The translations under genes and the position numbers were made by a program. This document shows positions 1 to 13,290 of a stretch of 64,000 nucleotides of DNA, one piece after another. This DNA is from Xiphias gladius (Eukaryota; Chordata; Actinopteri; Istiophoriformes; Xiphiidae). How positions within the stretch are numbered: position 1 is the first letter of the stretch; every line of letters starts with the position of its first letter. The notes under the pieces are model-generated. The model saw only the letters and a program-made list of their open reading frames with translations, ran no database searches and was not told the origin of the DNA. The DNA is taken from positions 1,977,017-2,041,016 of the forward strand of contig NC_053414.1 in assembly GCF_016859285.1 (NCBI RefSeq), given 5' to 3'.

Positions 1-2400
1 TATTGATATGTCTTTGTGCAGATTTTCAAAATGTGCTCTCAATGTCACCTTTTGGATGAGTAATGCTTGTTGTTGATTTGTGTTGAAGTTTTTCCACATA
101 TCCCAGAACTGATTTTGGTTAATCCCATTCTTAATATCATCAAGTTTCATGTGGTTTCATTTTGTTTTTTCTACTTAATTGTTCTTTTATATTTATTAAA
201 AAAATTAATTGTACCTGATCCGTAAGGCTGGGTTGTTTGGTTGGCAGTGCTTTTCACTTAATATTTTTCTCAGGTCTTTTCTGATCCTCCAACATTCTTG
301 ATCAACACATTTGCCAACCTTTTGCTTTTTATCAGGCTTCCGTTGTTTTATAAGGTCAGCTTTAATAGTTGCCTTATGAAATATCATTTTCATATCATCA
401 GTGGCCTTGTTTACACCATCTCTGGTAGGGAAAATTTGATTTTGGTCATATATTGATGTAATTCATCACATTAGGTGAGATTGAGGCCATGATGAGTTTG
501 TCTCCACTGTTTGGGGCCCATCTGTAAGTAGCATTTAACTTATACAGTTTGCTGTACTCCCTTTTATGTCACTCATTTGACCTAAGAGTTTATTTGGTTG
601 TGGTCTAAAAGGGGGACTGCTGTCTGACAATTCATTGATAGTAGAGGGGTCCTTGTCAGTGACTGGATAGTCTACTACACTAGATCCAAGAGCCTGAGGA
701 GTATGTGAATCTCCCTAAAGAGTCCCCTCTGAACCTACCATTATCTATGTATAGGCCTAAGGCCCAATAGAGATGCACTACCTACCTGCCACTTTGATAT
801 ATTTCAGAGTCAAGGTTGTTTTGATGGATGATGGTTGGTGGTAGATAGGGGAGATTGACCAAACGCATGGTTGTTGCTTTGTGGGTGAATGACATCAGGT
901 TAGATTCCTGTACTTCTATTCAGATCTCCAGTTAGTAGCATATTTCCCTGGGCCTGGAAATAGGTGATTTCTGAATGGAGAGTTTCAAAAATGTCTTCTT
1001 CAAAATAAGGAGAATCTACTGGTATCTGCAGGTCTGTAAGTATTTGGACAGTGACACAAATTTCTTAATTTTGCCTCTGTTCACCGCCGCAATGGAAACA
1101 AAGCCATCAAGATGTGACTGAAGTGTAGACTTTCAGCTTTAATTCAAGGGGTTCAACAAAAATATCTCATTAACTATTTTCCTTCAGAATTCATCCCACT
1201 ACTTCTATCAGCAGTCACATCATCAATAAACACCGGGGACCCAGTTCCATTGGCAGCCATACATGCCGATGCCATTGCACTGCCTCCACCATGTTTGACA
1301 GATGATGTGGTGGCTTTCTTTATCACTCTTCTGACTGACTCTGACACTTTCTCCTACCGGCTCCTCGGGTCCTTGGAACTAGTGCAGATGATGATGTGGC
1401 TTGGGGATCCCAGCCGCTCCTCTGACAGCAGGTGCATGGCATGTTGGGTGTTTGGACATCAGTTTTTAGTCACTTTGTGAAAGGGGGGAAAGTTTCTTTT
1501 AATTTATGAATTTGTCATTGGAGTCGATGAGGATGCCGATGTCTGGCTTTTCTCTCTGCTGTGCTGGTCTGGAGGGATGAGGGGTGGTCTTGATCTGTGG
1601 GCTGGTGGTGGTGATGATCTGTCCGATGGGGGGAGATCTTGGTGTGGTGGTGGTGGCTAGAGTCGGAGCTGGGCGTAGAGGGAGGCTGTTGAGTTGGTGA
1701 GTCCTGGTTCAAAGGGTCCTGGTTGTGGTCTGGGTGTGATTCTAGCTGCTCTCTCTCTGCTGAAGCTTCTCTGACAGAGTTTTTAGCTCTCTCCTGTAGT
1801 TCTCTCTGTCTTCTCCCAGCTCCATCACCTCCTCTGTCAGAGCTGTCGGCCTCACCATGTGGCTCTCTGTCTTGTTGCTGCTCTTCTATCTTAGTTCTCA
1901 ACTTGGTCAGCTCTGTGCTGCTGGTAGAGGAGTCTTACTGTACTGTGGTGTCGTTGTACAGGCTCTCTCTCCAACTCTGTGAATTTCACCTTCAGGTCAG
2001 TGATGGTGTGGTTCAGCTGGGGGTCATGGGTCTGTTCTGGGCTGATGGGCTCATTCTCCACAGGTGGTTGGTCAGTAGTGGGGCAGCAGGGAGTGTGGGT
2101 GCTCACTGTGTCTGGCAGGGTGTGGGTGTTGTCATTGGGGGGTAGTTTTCTCCTGTTGGGCCATTTTCTTTACGAGGAGATGGTCCAGGTCATATTGCTT
2201 CAGGTTCCCCTGCACCATGATGGTCCTGTTCTTATGGTGCTGTGCCATGCTAGTGGCCTGTCTGTGAGGAAGATCAGGTTGCTGACATCTCCACTTTTGT
2301 ATATATCAGAGAAGAGTGTCTCTGGTCTTTCCTTCAAAAGTTTCTGTTTGCATTCCTGGCTCCATCGTGTTTAACATCTTGTGGGTAGAAAAGAGGAATA
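1..2400 (-). mobile_element. Decayed non-LTR retrotransposon (LINE), ORF1 plus start of ORF2
   Basis: Read on the minus strand, a broken coding sequence runs leftward. From about 2350 to 1515 there is an ORF1-like stretch: charged, coiled-coil-like segments (with DLKVKFTELERE) followed by Ser/His/Gln-rich sequence. From about 1020 to 550 there are fragments of an APE-type endonuclease, including NMLLTGDLN near 940 and GDSLGRFT near 720. From about 540 to 1 there are fragments that look like the ORF2 linker ahead of the reverse transcriptase, with QNQFWDMWKNFN near 120. Many stops and frame changes break the frame, so it is dead. The reverse transcriptase would lie left of the window. It sits in an intron of, or upstream of, the MAP4K gene and opposes it. 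The LINE clade is not certain. Confidence 0.75.
1025..1190. repeat. Dispersed repeat resembling a common fish element, inside the LINE remnant
   Basis: The stretch beginning with 'gtctgtaagtatttggaca' and running through 'cacaatttcttaattttgcctc'-like sequence into 'aatggaaacaaagccatcaa' resembles an interspersed sequence seen many times in fish genomes. It interrupts the endonuclease and ORF1 parts of the surrounding LINE remnant, which suggests a later insertion. The recognition is from memory of the pattern; boundaries and class are not established. Confidence 0.35.
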
Positions 2401-3003
2401 GCCTGTGTGCAGGCTGAGGTTGAAGCCATGAGGCTCTGCTGCTGCTACACTGCTTCTGGTACTACTCCCTGGGAACTGTTGCTAGGGCTTAGCTTGTAGT
2501 TAGCGAAATGTTAGCTTTAAAACTAAGCTAGTATTATTTAATTGATTTTATTTATATGATTTAATTTATGTTTTTGGCAGTTAGTGTAGTTAAACTTTTT
2601 ATAATCCCCTTTCATAGGCTATATTGTCTCTCTAATTGTCTCACTCACTTGAGGCTTTGGCTACATTCCTCTTCTTACCTTGGTGTCAGTTAGCTGGCAG
2701 GAGAGGTGCTTTGAATAACAGTTTGGCAGTTTCACTTTTCAGTTGAGCAGTATTTTCCCTTTGTTTGTTTGTTTTTTTGTTTTGTTTTGTTTTTTACTTC
2801 AAGGGAGTTAATTCCTCTAAACAACTGTTTCTTCAGCTAATTTTGTCAGAAAAGTAAAAATGTATCTCATTTTAAAACAAAAAGGTGAACATCTTTAGGA
2901 GCTCATGATGTTGCTTTAGTTTTCTCTCTGACATGTCCTATAGTCTGACTCTGATATGTCTCTCTCTCTCTCTCTCTCTGATATAATGTCTCTCTCTCTG
3001 TAG

Positions 3004-6000
3004 GTAATGGTCCGTCCTCCTCTGATCGTCAGCCTGCGGCGCCTCCTACTGTTAACAGCAGGACAGACAAGAGAGATCCTCCAGTAAGACAAACTGTGGT
3101 TCTGGTTTGGATTTGATTGTTCCTTCTTTTTAAAGAGAGTTTGCTCTACTAAATAGTCGTTTATTTAAATTTAAAACTAAACCAGTATTTTCTTATTTCT
3201 TGGATATTAAACAAAAATGAGAATGATCTATAAAAATCTTAAAGGTAGCCATTAAATAGAAAAAAATCAGGACAATTTAATTAGGACAATTTGAGGACAA
3301 TTTAAAAACAGGAAAGATGCTTCTGGTGGCTAACATCACATTCTTTTGTTTCTGATTGTGTTGACAAAAAATATCCCTGCTCTGAAAACCCTGTACTTTA
3401 CTAGAAATATATAATAAAGGGGAAGTTTATCCAAATTTACAACCGGTGTCATCCCACTGCTGAAGAATCTCAGCTGGTAGAAAAAGGGAAAAGTAAGGTA
3501 GTCAAAGATATCAGAGTAAAAAGACACAGTTTCTGATTCCAAAATAAAAGTATTTTTATGTGCTTCTAAATGTGGGGTTAAAAACAGTTCTGCCACATCC
3601 GTACTGAGTCAGAGCTGAGAGTGGAAACATCATCATTCAATCAAATTTTATCAATCCTGGGAAGAATGTCAGGCTGAAGCAGCAGGAGAGTCAAAAAAAG
3701 AAAACTATCACGTTTTCTTAAAACTCTTAAAACCTTTTGTTATTTTATTTTTTTGTTTTTATGTGAAAACGCTTTGAGCTGCAGTCTTTACATGAACTTT
3801 GATATATAAATATATCCATCTCTCCAACCATTTTCTACCGCTTATCTGGAGTCGATTCACAGTGGCAGCAGGTTAAGCTCCAGACGCCCACTCTCCCCAG
3901 CAACACTTTCCAGGTCCTCCTAGGGGATCTCGAGGCATTCCCAGGCCAGATGAGATCTAACCTGGGGCCTCTCACCAGTTGGACCTGCCCGGAAAACATC
4001 CAATGGGGAGTCCCCAGGAGGCATCCTGATAAGATGCCTGAACCACCTCAAATTGCTCCTTTTGACGTGAAGGAGCAGCGGCTCTACGCTGAGCTCCCCA
4101 CGGATGTCTGAGCTCCTTACCCTATCTTTACGGCAGAGCCCAGACAACCTGTGGAAGAAACTCAGTTCAGTCACTTGTACTCTTGATCTCATTCTTTTGA
4201 TCACTACCCAAAGCTCATGACCATAGGTGACGGTCAGAACGTAGATTGACTGGTAAATTGAAAACTTTGCCTTCTGACTCAGCTCCCTCTTAACCACAAT
4301 GGTCTGGTACAGTGCCCACATCACTGTTGATGCTGCACCAATCCGCCTTTCAATATCACGCTCCACTTTACCCTCACTTGTGAACAGGGCCCCGAGATCC
4401 TTATACTCTCTCACTTGATGCAGCAACTCAATCCCAACCCGAAAGGAGCAATCCACCCTTTTCTGGCAGAGTTCCATGCCATTGGACTTGTATGTGCTGA
4501 CCCTAATCCCAGCCTCTTCACACTCAGCTGTAAACTGTCCCAGTGCATGCTGAGGGTCATGGTCTGATGAAGCCAACAGAACCACATCATCTGCAAAAAG
4601 CAGCGAGGTGATTCTGAGGTCCCCAGACTGGACACACTCCTCCCTCTGGTTGCGCCTTGTGATCCTGACCATGAAAATCTCAAACAGGACCGGTGACAAG
4701 GGAGAACCCTGGCAGAGGCAAACACCAACTGGAAACACGTTTGTAATGGCCCCCGTACACCATACTCCTGCAGTACCCCACACAAGTCTCCTTGAAGGAC
4801 ACACTCAAGTCCACAAAACACATATAGACTGGATGAGCAAACTCCCACGGCCCCTCCAGTAACCTTGCAAGGGTAAAGAGTTGGTCCGTTGTTCCATGCC
4901 CAAGTCGGAATCCACATTTTTCCTCCTGGATCCTCCTTTCCAGCACCCTAGCATAAGCCTTCCCTGGCAGGCTGAGCACTGTGATACCCCAATAATTCGA
5001 GCACACCCTCCGGTCCCCCTTCTTAAAAATGGGAACCACCAACCCAGAATGCCAGTCCAGGCATTGTCACCGACCTCCATGTGGCCTGGAAGAGGCGTGT
5101 CGGCCAAGACAGCATATTGGCCAGGTTCAGGAGCCCTTCAAAGTGGTCCTTCCACTGCCCGACAATATCCCCAGTCAGAGTCAGCAGTTCTGCTCCCCGG
5201 CTGAACACAGCCTGGGCCAAGCCCTGCTTTTCCTTCTTTAGTCGTCTGATGGTTTGCTAGAACTTGTTGAAGCAAACCAAAAGTCCTTTTCCATAGCCTC
5301 CCTGAACTCCTCCTACACTCAAGTATTTGCACCCATGACCACCAGTCACAACCCTTCTGGCCCTCCGTTGGCCATCTGCTGCTTCAGGAGGCCAACCATG
5401 CCCAAAAGGCCTCCTTCTTCAGCTTGACGGTCTCCCTCACTGCTGGTGTCCGCCGGTAGTATATCAGGTTGCCGTCATGACAGGCACTCACAACCTTCTC
5501 ACTGTAGCCCTGAACAGTGTCTCCTAAATTGAAGTTTTGAACATGGTCCTCTGTCCTCTTCCATGTCCCCTGCCTCCCCCGGGATGCATAACAAGTTCTC
5601 CCAGAGTTGGGAATTGAAGACCTTGCTGACAGGGGCCTCAGCCAGGCATTCCCAGGCCACCCCAAATCTCCCCCTCTCTTCACCTGAGTATTGAAGACAT
5701 ACGGCTGCAGATCTGATGATACAACCACAAAGTCAATCACTGATCTTAGACCTAGGGTGTTCTAGTACCACGTGCACTTAAAATAAAACATGGTGTCTGT
5801 TATGCCCAATCCGTGACAAGAGTAGAAGTCCAATAACAAAACACCACATGGGTTCAGACCAGGCAGGCAGTTCCTCCCAACCACCTTCCCCAGAATCTTA
5901 AAATCAGTTCAAAAAAAATACTGGGAGCCAGTCTTAACAAGCTATACTGGGAGTGACTGGTTCTGGTTCCGGCAGCCGAGTTCAGTCTGGAGTCAATCAA

Positions 6001-6574
6001 TGGACTTCCACTTAAGACAAGTAAAAAGGTCCTTGTAGTTATCAAACTGTGAAGAAATAAAGGCCTGTAAAATGGGTTTTTGTGCCTGTAAGAGGAAGGA
6101 AAGACTGTATTTTTGAAATATTTTTAACATGATAGAAATACAAAGACAAAGGTGGCTCCACCCTTTTAATATTCCTAGATTATTAGCTCTTTTTTGCACC
6201 GGTGTTATAAAGTCATTTGATCTGTCAGATATTTAATTTTCTGGAACATGTTTTACATCACGATACAGGTAAATCAGTAATGGGATATAAAGTGACATAT
6301 ATCACTACAGAAGGTTTTTCAACATATTGTCCACCTGAGGTTCAGAGAGTAAAGATGTTATTGGATATGATCTCTGTGGTTGTGGTGTTGTCGTCTCAGT
6401 TGGAATATTTGATACAGTTGTATTTTGAACCAACTCCATTTTGGTTCTGGCATAAAGTTTGGTTTAATGTTTGAGACACACAGATTTCATACTGACATCA
6501 GGATTTGTTTCTTCATCAGAAACCAGTCAGTAACGGACTCCCACCAACTCCTGAAGTCCATGTAAGTCCTCAGT

Positions 6575-6661
<87 letters not shown>

Positions 6662-9600
6662 CATTAAATGATATTTGAATATATCAGGAGCAGACCCCAC
6701 CACAAGATGTGGTGTGGGAAACAAAAACAAGAAAAATAAATCAAAATAAGAAGCACACATTGATGTGAGAAATTCAGTCCACAATAAAACATTTTGGCTA
6801 TTCATCGATCTTTCTACCAGTCCAAAAAATATCCCAGAAGGAAGTTCACCTTCCAAACTACCTTTTCAAGTTATGAAACTCAGACTTTAGGAATGAAACC
6901 TGCACCACGTCATTGACCCAGTCTGTCACTTCTGTCTGGAGCTTCAACCACAGAGTAACTCTGGAGGCTGTGATCAAACCCACCGTAATAACTGAAACTG
7001 ACACATTATGGTATTTTTGGTATTTGAGATCTGTCCCTTAATAAACATAAAACAGGAGTCAGAGGATCACTGGCAGTTCAGTTTTTAAGCTATATTCAGG
7101 GGGAGGGTTTAGAGTTAGTAATCACTTCTACATATTAATTATATGGAATGCTGAAAATTTAAGTTTGAAATTAAATTTATTGTTTACATATAGTAGATGT
7201 ATAAACTATGAGTTTTAATTGAAGCATACATGGACATTAGAATGGTAATATTCTGCCCTGCTGGTGTAACAGTGCAATAAAGATTCTTTCCTTCCTCCCC
7301 TCCTGCAGATGGGAGCCTGTTTCTCGAAGGTTTTTAACGGCTGTCCTCTGAAGATTCACTCTGCTGCCTCCTGGGTCAACCCTGAGACCAGAGGTAAGGT
7401 CCTCTGACCTTTGTGCTTCTGTTTCTATTTCTCATTCAAGTATTTTGGAATAATTAAAGCAAAAAATAGAATGTCCGCATTTTTTTTTTTTTTTTTTTGA
7501 AGATAATTTTTTTTATCCATTTTTACTTTATTTCATAGTTGACAGTCTAGAGACAGACAGGGCAGAGAAAGAGAGTGGGGCTGGGGACATGCAACATGGG
7601 TCCCCCGGCTGGGAACTGAACTGTGGACACTTCCGGTAGACACCATTTGTCTACCGGACGCCCCCATAGTCTCAGAACTAGAAGCAGTTACACTTCTTCT
7701 GACTTTTACATTGAAGGGTATTTATCATTTGTCAGTATTGTACCGCATTTTTTTTCCTATTTTGTCAGCGTTGAGAATTGGATCAGTACATTTAGAATTT
7801 TATTGGTATGTTTGCGGTGTTTTGTCAGTAGTTTGTGTTTCTGTTTTCAGACCAGTATCTGATCTTCGGCGCCGAGGAGGGAATTTACACTCTAAACCTG
7901 AACGAGCTGCATGAGAACTGTATGGAGCAGGTGAGACACAGCAAACAGCAGCTACAACCAGCAGAGTGACACTGACCCACCTGACCCACATGATCCAGGA
8001 TCATCTGATCCACAGGATGAACTGATTTGTGATCTTGTATTTTTCTTCCAACAGAGGAGAAACGTCCTGTTTCGCTAAAACATACTTTCTCACTTTCTCC
8101 CGTCTTCTGTATGTAGTTATTTTGAATGTTCATTTGACTGCTTGTTCTACGTTGCAGCCTCCAGTTTACAGGATGTTGATATTTGACCTGATTTCAGATC
8201 AGTGACTGAGAGTTTTGTGTCTGCAGTTGTTTCCTCGCAGGTGTACCTGGGTGTATGTGATGAGCAACACTCTGATCTCCATCTCAGGTCAGTCACCCAA
8301 ACACATCAGTTATATTCACAACATGATTACTGACATGTCTCTACTCTGATACGGTCTAAACGATTATTTTCTTCTAATTCTGCTCTGATCCTGTTCTGTC
8401 TTCTGTTTTATTTTTTTAATTTTATTTCTTTCACTAAAATCGGTCCTACATGAATTTCACTGTCTCCTTCCTGTCCACTTCTCTTTATCAATAACAACAC
8501 ACTCAGGCCCTGTTCACACCTGCATTAACATGTGTCTCAGGTGATCCGATCGCAGGTGGACAGCTCTGAAAGTACGTCAGTTCACACCTGGCATTAGAAT
8601 GAGTCTCCACATTCATCTCAAGTGACTACTTGTGATTGGATCTCACCTCCCTGCTCTACATGCAAATAAACACGTACATCGTTTCTGTTTTTGTAAAGAC
8701 CAAGTGTGCTGTTGTTTTTAACCTATGGGAGGCAGCACTGCACATCCTGTTCCTAGTCTGCTGGAAATTAAAGGAAGAAGAAGAAGAAGAAATCAAAGCA
8801 GTACAGACTGGTGCTATTACTCGGCGTGTTCCACACAAACCAAATCCCCCAAGATGTTTGACGCGGGTAATATATCTCCATGGGCTTCTCAAAATTTACA
8901 GACATTGTAGACAAAAGCCAGCTTATGCGATCCATACGACTTGTATTTGTTTGTGAATGAGAAAGTAAGTCCGCTTACGCAGAGGACATCAGTTGAGTAG
9001 GCCGTCCTTCGATGTGGCCCAGGATATTTGCGTACACACTGCTAAATGAATGTGGCCAGATGCAGCTCAGACCACCTCTGGATGTGGTCTTTACTTGGAG
9101 CTGTCCACTTGGGATCAGATCACCCACCCGCCCTGTTCATACCTGGCATTGACATGCCAGGCCTGACACACACTGACAACTGAGGAAGGAAATCCAGGGT
9201 GAAAAATTAAAAATGAAGAATGATTTTTTCAGCCTACCTTCATAAACAGATCAGAACTAGATTATTAAAAGAAAAGGGAACAGAAAAAGTTGAAATGTAA
9301 AATACATGATCATGATGTGATGTTTGAAATGGAATTAAACAATCTGACATGTTAAATGAAAAATCTTAAGTGGAAAGTGTAAAAGCAAAGTATCACGGGA
9401 AAGTTCAAAAAGAGAAATTTGCTGAGTGCACTGAACAGAGGAAACATACGTCTTCTCCCAGTTTTCATTGATCATGTGAGTTCTAACACACCTGTGTTTG
9501 TATTTACTGAACCCTGACACTTGTCTGCAGGTAAAGCCTCTCAGCTGTACTGCCACAGTCTGGCTGGCCTATTCGAACAGGCTCGACAGAAACAGAAGCT

Positions 9601-12600
9601 GTCGGTTTCTATCCAGACTCGCCGCCTGCCAGACCGCATCCTGCCCCGGTCAGTTCAAGCAACAAACATACGAAAAACATGTAGTACATCCAAACTGTTC
9701 AGGGTGCTCTGCCGCTCTGCTGTGGTTTAGTGTCAAATTCTGTATGGCCAACAGTATGTCCATTTGGACAGGATTTCTAAGATGTACTGTGGTTTAAGTG
9801 AAGCTGAAAGTGGACAGGCCAGTCCACATTCTGTCGTGGTTCTGTCCAGACCTGCAGAGACAGCTGGACTGTCTTTAGGTGGCAGAAGACGTTTCTTCTC
9901 CTTCAGTTGTTTGACATCTGTAGGGTCAGTCACACTGGAGAGTCGCTAAGTCCCACGGGTCATTAGTCCACCTGCTGTCATGCGACAGTCGTTACAGTCA
10001 CAAGTCCAGGTGTAAGTGGGTCAGAGTGAGGTTGTAGACCTCGTCCTCTGCTTTCCTCGTTTACTCCGATTTAAACCACTTGTCCTCTCTGTCCAACATG
10101 GGGACACTGCAGTCCTCAGAGGAGTGTCTCCTGTCCTTCTGGAGACAGGTGGATTGCTGAGTCACTTGTCCCCATTGTTTCGCATGAAGGAGATAAAAAG
10201 TGAAGGACACGTTTCACATGATGAGGAAGTAAATCTCATTTTGAAAAGTAATTTCTTCATTTTGCTGATGGTTCATTTTCCGATTCAACGATCAGTCTGC
10301 TGAAGCCTGGGGACCTGCATACAGCAGACAGACATGGAGGACATTTGGACACATGGACATACAGAGACATGGAGACAGAGATAAAGGAGTGATAGACAGT
10401 AGTCTGCTGCCTCCTGCTGGTTCAGATTTGTTTTTACATTTTCTCTCCTGTAGTGTGGCTGCTGTGAGTTTCCCTCGCTATCACCAGAGTTTAAGACCAT
10501 TCCAGTTCTTTTTAGTTCCAAAAAGCAGAAAAAACAACAAGACCTCAGAGTCGGTCAGATGTTTCTGTTTATCATCGTTGCTCAAAAAGCTCACTCACAG
10601 TGCCGCGGTCATTTCAAACTCCTCCTGTCTGTCTTTTGTCTTTGGCTCCAGGAAATATTCCATCTCCAATAAGATTCCTGACACTAAAGGTTGTCTGAAA
10701 TGCTGCGTCGGTGAGTCATCCATTGCTTCCCATCATGCACCACACACTCGCGTTTATTGAGATGGTCTCTCTGCAGTTGTCTTTGGACAAAATCAGAACT
10801 GTCTCACCTCAGCGAAGATCTTAGTCGGACGGAGACACAGTGAGTTTTAGAAGAAACAGTCTCCGGCAGGCACCGAGGCAGAGAATCATTCTGACAGAGG
10901 TAAAGGACAGATTCCTCATAGGCTCACTGAGGACCTGTAGCCCACCTGTTCTGCAGGTAAGAGTTTAGGAATGCAGTTTATCTTCCCGCATGTTTGTAGA
11001 CCGCAGGTGTCTCAGGTGAGCATAGGGTGGAGACCGTCAGATTTCAGCCCAGGTTTGGTTCAGAAGGAAGGACACATGGATAGTGATTTGCTGACCCCTG
11101 TGATGTCCTTCAACCCCCACCCATCCCCACCCTCTCCTCTCTCCACAGTGAGGAACCCCTACACAGGTCACAAGTATCTGGGAGGAGCCTTCCAATCAGG
11201 TGTGGTCCTCCTGGAGTGGGTGGAGCCAATGCAGAAGTTCATGCTGGTGAAGGTAAGACAGAACACACCCGTGAGGCTGTGAAGTCTGAAGCTTTCAGTG
11301 TCAGTGCCTTACTCAAGGACACATTCACCTGAGGATCCTCTTGGACACCTCCCGGGGGAGACCAGAAAACAGGAGGATTTACATCCCAACGGGCCTGGGA
11401 ACTCCTTGGACTTTCCCAGAGGATCCTTGAAGGGGAGCAAAGAAAGTCTGAGCTACCAGACTTTATCTCTTGCCACCAGGTCCCAAGCCTGGACTGGGAT
11501 TAGTGTCAGAAAACTGATGTGTAAAACTTGTATTTCAGCCAGAGTGATGATGAAATATTTAACAACAGTTAAAGATGCCACCTCCAGTTTGACTTCCTAT
11601 AAAAGATTTAATTATGGGTATCTTACCTGCCCCAAAGTGACGTGGGTTATATTTGATCTTGAACCCATTCTGGACCAATAGAGAGTCTTCATCTGATTCC
11701 CTGTGCAGATTTTAGAAATGTCGGGAAAATGTATCTAAACGTGCTATGTCTTGCTGAAGTGTATTTTTGCCCCAAGGGATAGTATGAGTGCCCCCTGCAG
11801 ATGGACCTGCAGCTCTACACTGTGATGGTACAGACTGAGAGTCTGATCCAGTTCTAACTCTTTACTTGTATGCCGTCACCAGAACGTGGACCTCCAGCCA
11901 CCATGTCCTCTTGAGGTTTTTGAGCTGCTGGTTGTCCCGGAGCAGCCATACCCTCTGATCTGCGTTGGCCTTAGCAGAGGAACCGAATCGAACCAACCCA
12001 TCAGCTTCCAGACCCTCGACCCCAATTCCTCCTGTGTCGCCCCCCCTGACTCAGGTACACCTCCACCTACCCTTCTCCCCCTGACTCAGGTGCACCCCCT
12101 CTTGTCCCGTATGTACTGTATACGTCTGAAAGTGTTGTCTCGTTGCAGAAAACCCTCAGAGTTGTGTGATCCACGTCACTCAGCTGGAGCGAGACACTGT
12201 CCTGGTCTGCCTGGACCGTACGTTTGTAGAACCAGATGATTTTGTTTCATTGAATATAAAGGACATTTAATTATTTTAATGATTGAAGTTGTAATTTGAA
12301 AGATTTAACAGTGTGTCAGAAATGACCTGGGCTGTTTTTGTGTTTTCTTCAGGTTGTATAAAGATTGTGAATCTCCAGGGGAAACTGAAGTCCAGCAAGA
12401 AGCTGTCAGCTGAGCTCACCTTCAACTTCCAGATCGAGTCGATCGGTAAACCACCTTAACTTTACTTTAGCTTCTTTAGAGTTCCATGAACCACCTTAAA
12501 TCTGCATTGAAGCACCTTAAACCTGCACCTGTCTCCAGGTGTGTTGTGTTCTGACCTTGTCTCCTTCTCAGTGTGTTTACAGGACAGTGTTCTGGCTTTC

Positions 12601-13018
12601 TGGAGACACGGCATGCAGGGGCGGAGCTTCAAATCTAACAAGGTAATTACCATCCAATCAGAGAGCAGGGACCCGCCCACATTGCAGGTGTGTCATCACA
12701 TCCTTTTTTTTTCTCTGCAGATCACTCAGGAGATCAGTGACATCAGCAGGATGTTCCGCCTGCTGGGCTCCGACAGGTGAGACACCTGTCTGCTCACCTG
12801 TCTATTACCTCACGCTTCTGTCCGCTCACCTGTCTGCACCTGTCTTGCTACCTCACCTGTCTGTCAGGTCACCTGTGTGTCTGCTCACCTGTCTGTTAGC
12901 TCAACTGTCTGTTCACCTGTCTGTCTGCAGGGTGGTGGTTCTGGAGAGCAGAGCGACAGACAATCCGACTGAACACAGTAACCTGTACATCCTCGCCGGA
13001 CATGAAAACAGCTACTGA
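3004..13018 (+). CDS. MAP4K-family kinase (MAP4K2/3/5 type), C-terminal half with CNH domain; 5' partial
   Basis: This is the C-terminal part of a GCK-I Ste20-like kinase, a JNK/NF-kB pathway activator; the kinase domain lies off the left edge. Fourteen exons join in phase: 3004-3083, 6520-6561, 7309-7393, 7851-7930, 8227-8287, 9531-9648, 10652-10710, 11149-11252, 11883-12054, 12149-12217, 12353-12445, 12572-12642, 12721-12776 and 12931-13018. All have AG acceptors and GT donors. The first two encode the Pro/Ser-rich linker ([10 protein letters not shown]). The rest encode a complete citron-homology (CNH) domain from [16 protein letters not shown] through [26 protein letters not shown] and [14 protein letters not shown] sequence to [15 protein letters not shown], the typical end of MAP4K3 and MAP4K5. 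Other stretches ([15 protein letters not shown]) look more like MAP4K2, and a nearby efemp2-like gene favours map4k2. I therefore leave the paralogue open. Introns carry several transposons. Confidence 0.93.
3812..5905 (-). mobile_element. Rex3-like (RTE clade) LINE, defective
   Basis: On the minus strand, from the 5' end, there are endonuclease fragments ([15 protein letters not shown] near 5700-5740), then the start of a reverse transcriptase ([11 protein letters not shown] and [13 protein letters not shown], 5042-4880), then the catalytic part with [16 protein letters not shown] near 4590 and the thumb and C-terminal region down to 3920. The segment around 4690 ('ccggtgacaagggagaacc') matches the conserved region normally used to recognise Rex3. 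The 3' end runs into 'ttttctaccgcttatctgg' near 3830-3855, typical of this family's tail. Several frameshifts and stops separate the pieces, so it is inactive. It lies antisense in a MAP4K intron. Confidence 0.88.
6576..6657. repeat. (CA)n microsatellite
   Basis: About 80 bp of nearly pure CA dinucleotide starts 15 bp after the splice donor of the exon ending at 6561. It is likely length-polymorphic. It lies close enough to the donor that it could affect splicing, but nothing in the sequence shows that it does. Confidence 0.97.
7483..7675 (-). mobile_element. tRNA-derived SINE, minus strand
   Basis: Read on the minus strand, the element has a B-box-like 'agttcagttcccagccggg' near 7605-7625. 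It ends in the fish-SINE tail pattern 'ctatgaaataaagtaaaaa' followed by a poly(A) run (poly-T on the plus strand, 7483-7499). It sits in the MAP4K intron between exons 7309-7393 and 7851-7930. The 5' boundary is approximate. Confidence 0.65.
8508..9175. mobile_element. Non-autonomous DNA transposon (MITE-like)
   Basis: The left end 'ggtgatccgatcgcaggtgg'...'acagctc' (8537-8567) is matched in inverted orientation by 'gagctgtccacttgggatc'...'agatcaccc' (9100-9125). The outer 'ccctgttcacacctg' motif (8511-8525) recurs at 9131 in direct orientation as 'ccctgttcatacctgg'. No transposase reading frame is present. It lies in a MAP4K intron. The family is not assigned. Confidence 0.6.
12777..12930. 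repeat. Short CACCTGTCTG-type repeat filling a MAP4K intron
   Basis: Almost the whole 154-bp intron between the last two MAP4K exons consists of degenerate copies of a 'ctcacctgtctg' unit. The same motif builds the large array 1.3 kb downstream at 14236-15330. Confidence 0.85.
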
Positions 13019-13019
13019 G

Positions 13020-13290
13020 ACCAGAAAGAGACCAGGATTAAACCAGGACTGAACCAGGGCTAAACCAGGACCAAATCAGGACCAAACCAGTATCAAACCA
13101 GGACCAGGCCAGGACTATACTGGGATCAAACCAGTTTACACCAGGACCAGAAAATCTCAAACTAGGACTAAAACAATATCAAACCAGGGCTAACCGAGGA
13201 CCAATCCAGAGCTAACCCAAGACCAAACCAGGATAAAACCAGGACTACACCATAACCGGTCCAGTATCAAATTAGGTTCTATCCCAGGAC
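13020..13290. repeat. Degenerate AAACCAGGAC decamer repeat
   Basis: Roughly 20 imperfect copies of a 10-12 bp unit (accaggactgaacc, aaccaggacc, atcaaaccagg) lie immediately after the MAP4K stop codon, inside the predicted 3' UTR. Confidence 0.85.

Noticed and set aside
1723..2374. Plus-strand frames of 131-140 codons opposite the LINE
   Set aside because: They are the complement of ORF1-like LINE sequence on the minus strand and match nothing.
9498..9797. 99-codon plus frame overlapping a MAP4K exon in another phase
   Set aside because: The exon's correct frame gives [16 protein letters not shown] of the CNH domain; this frame is a shadow.
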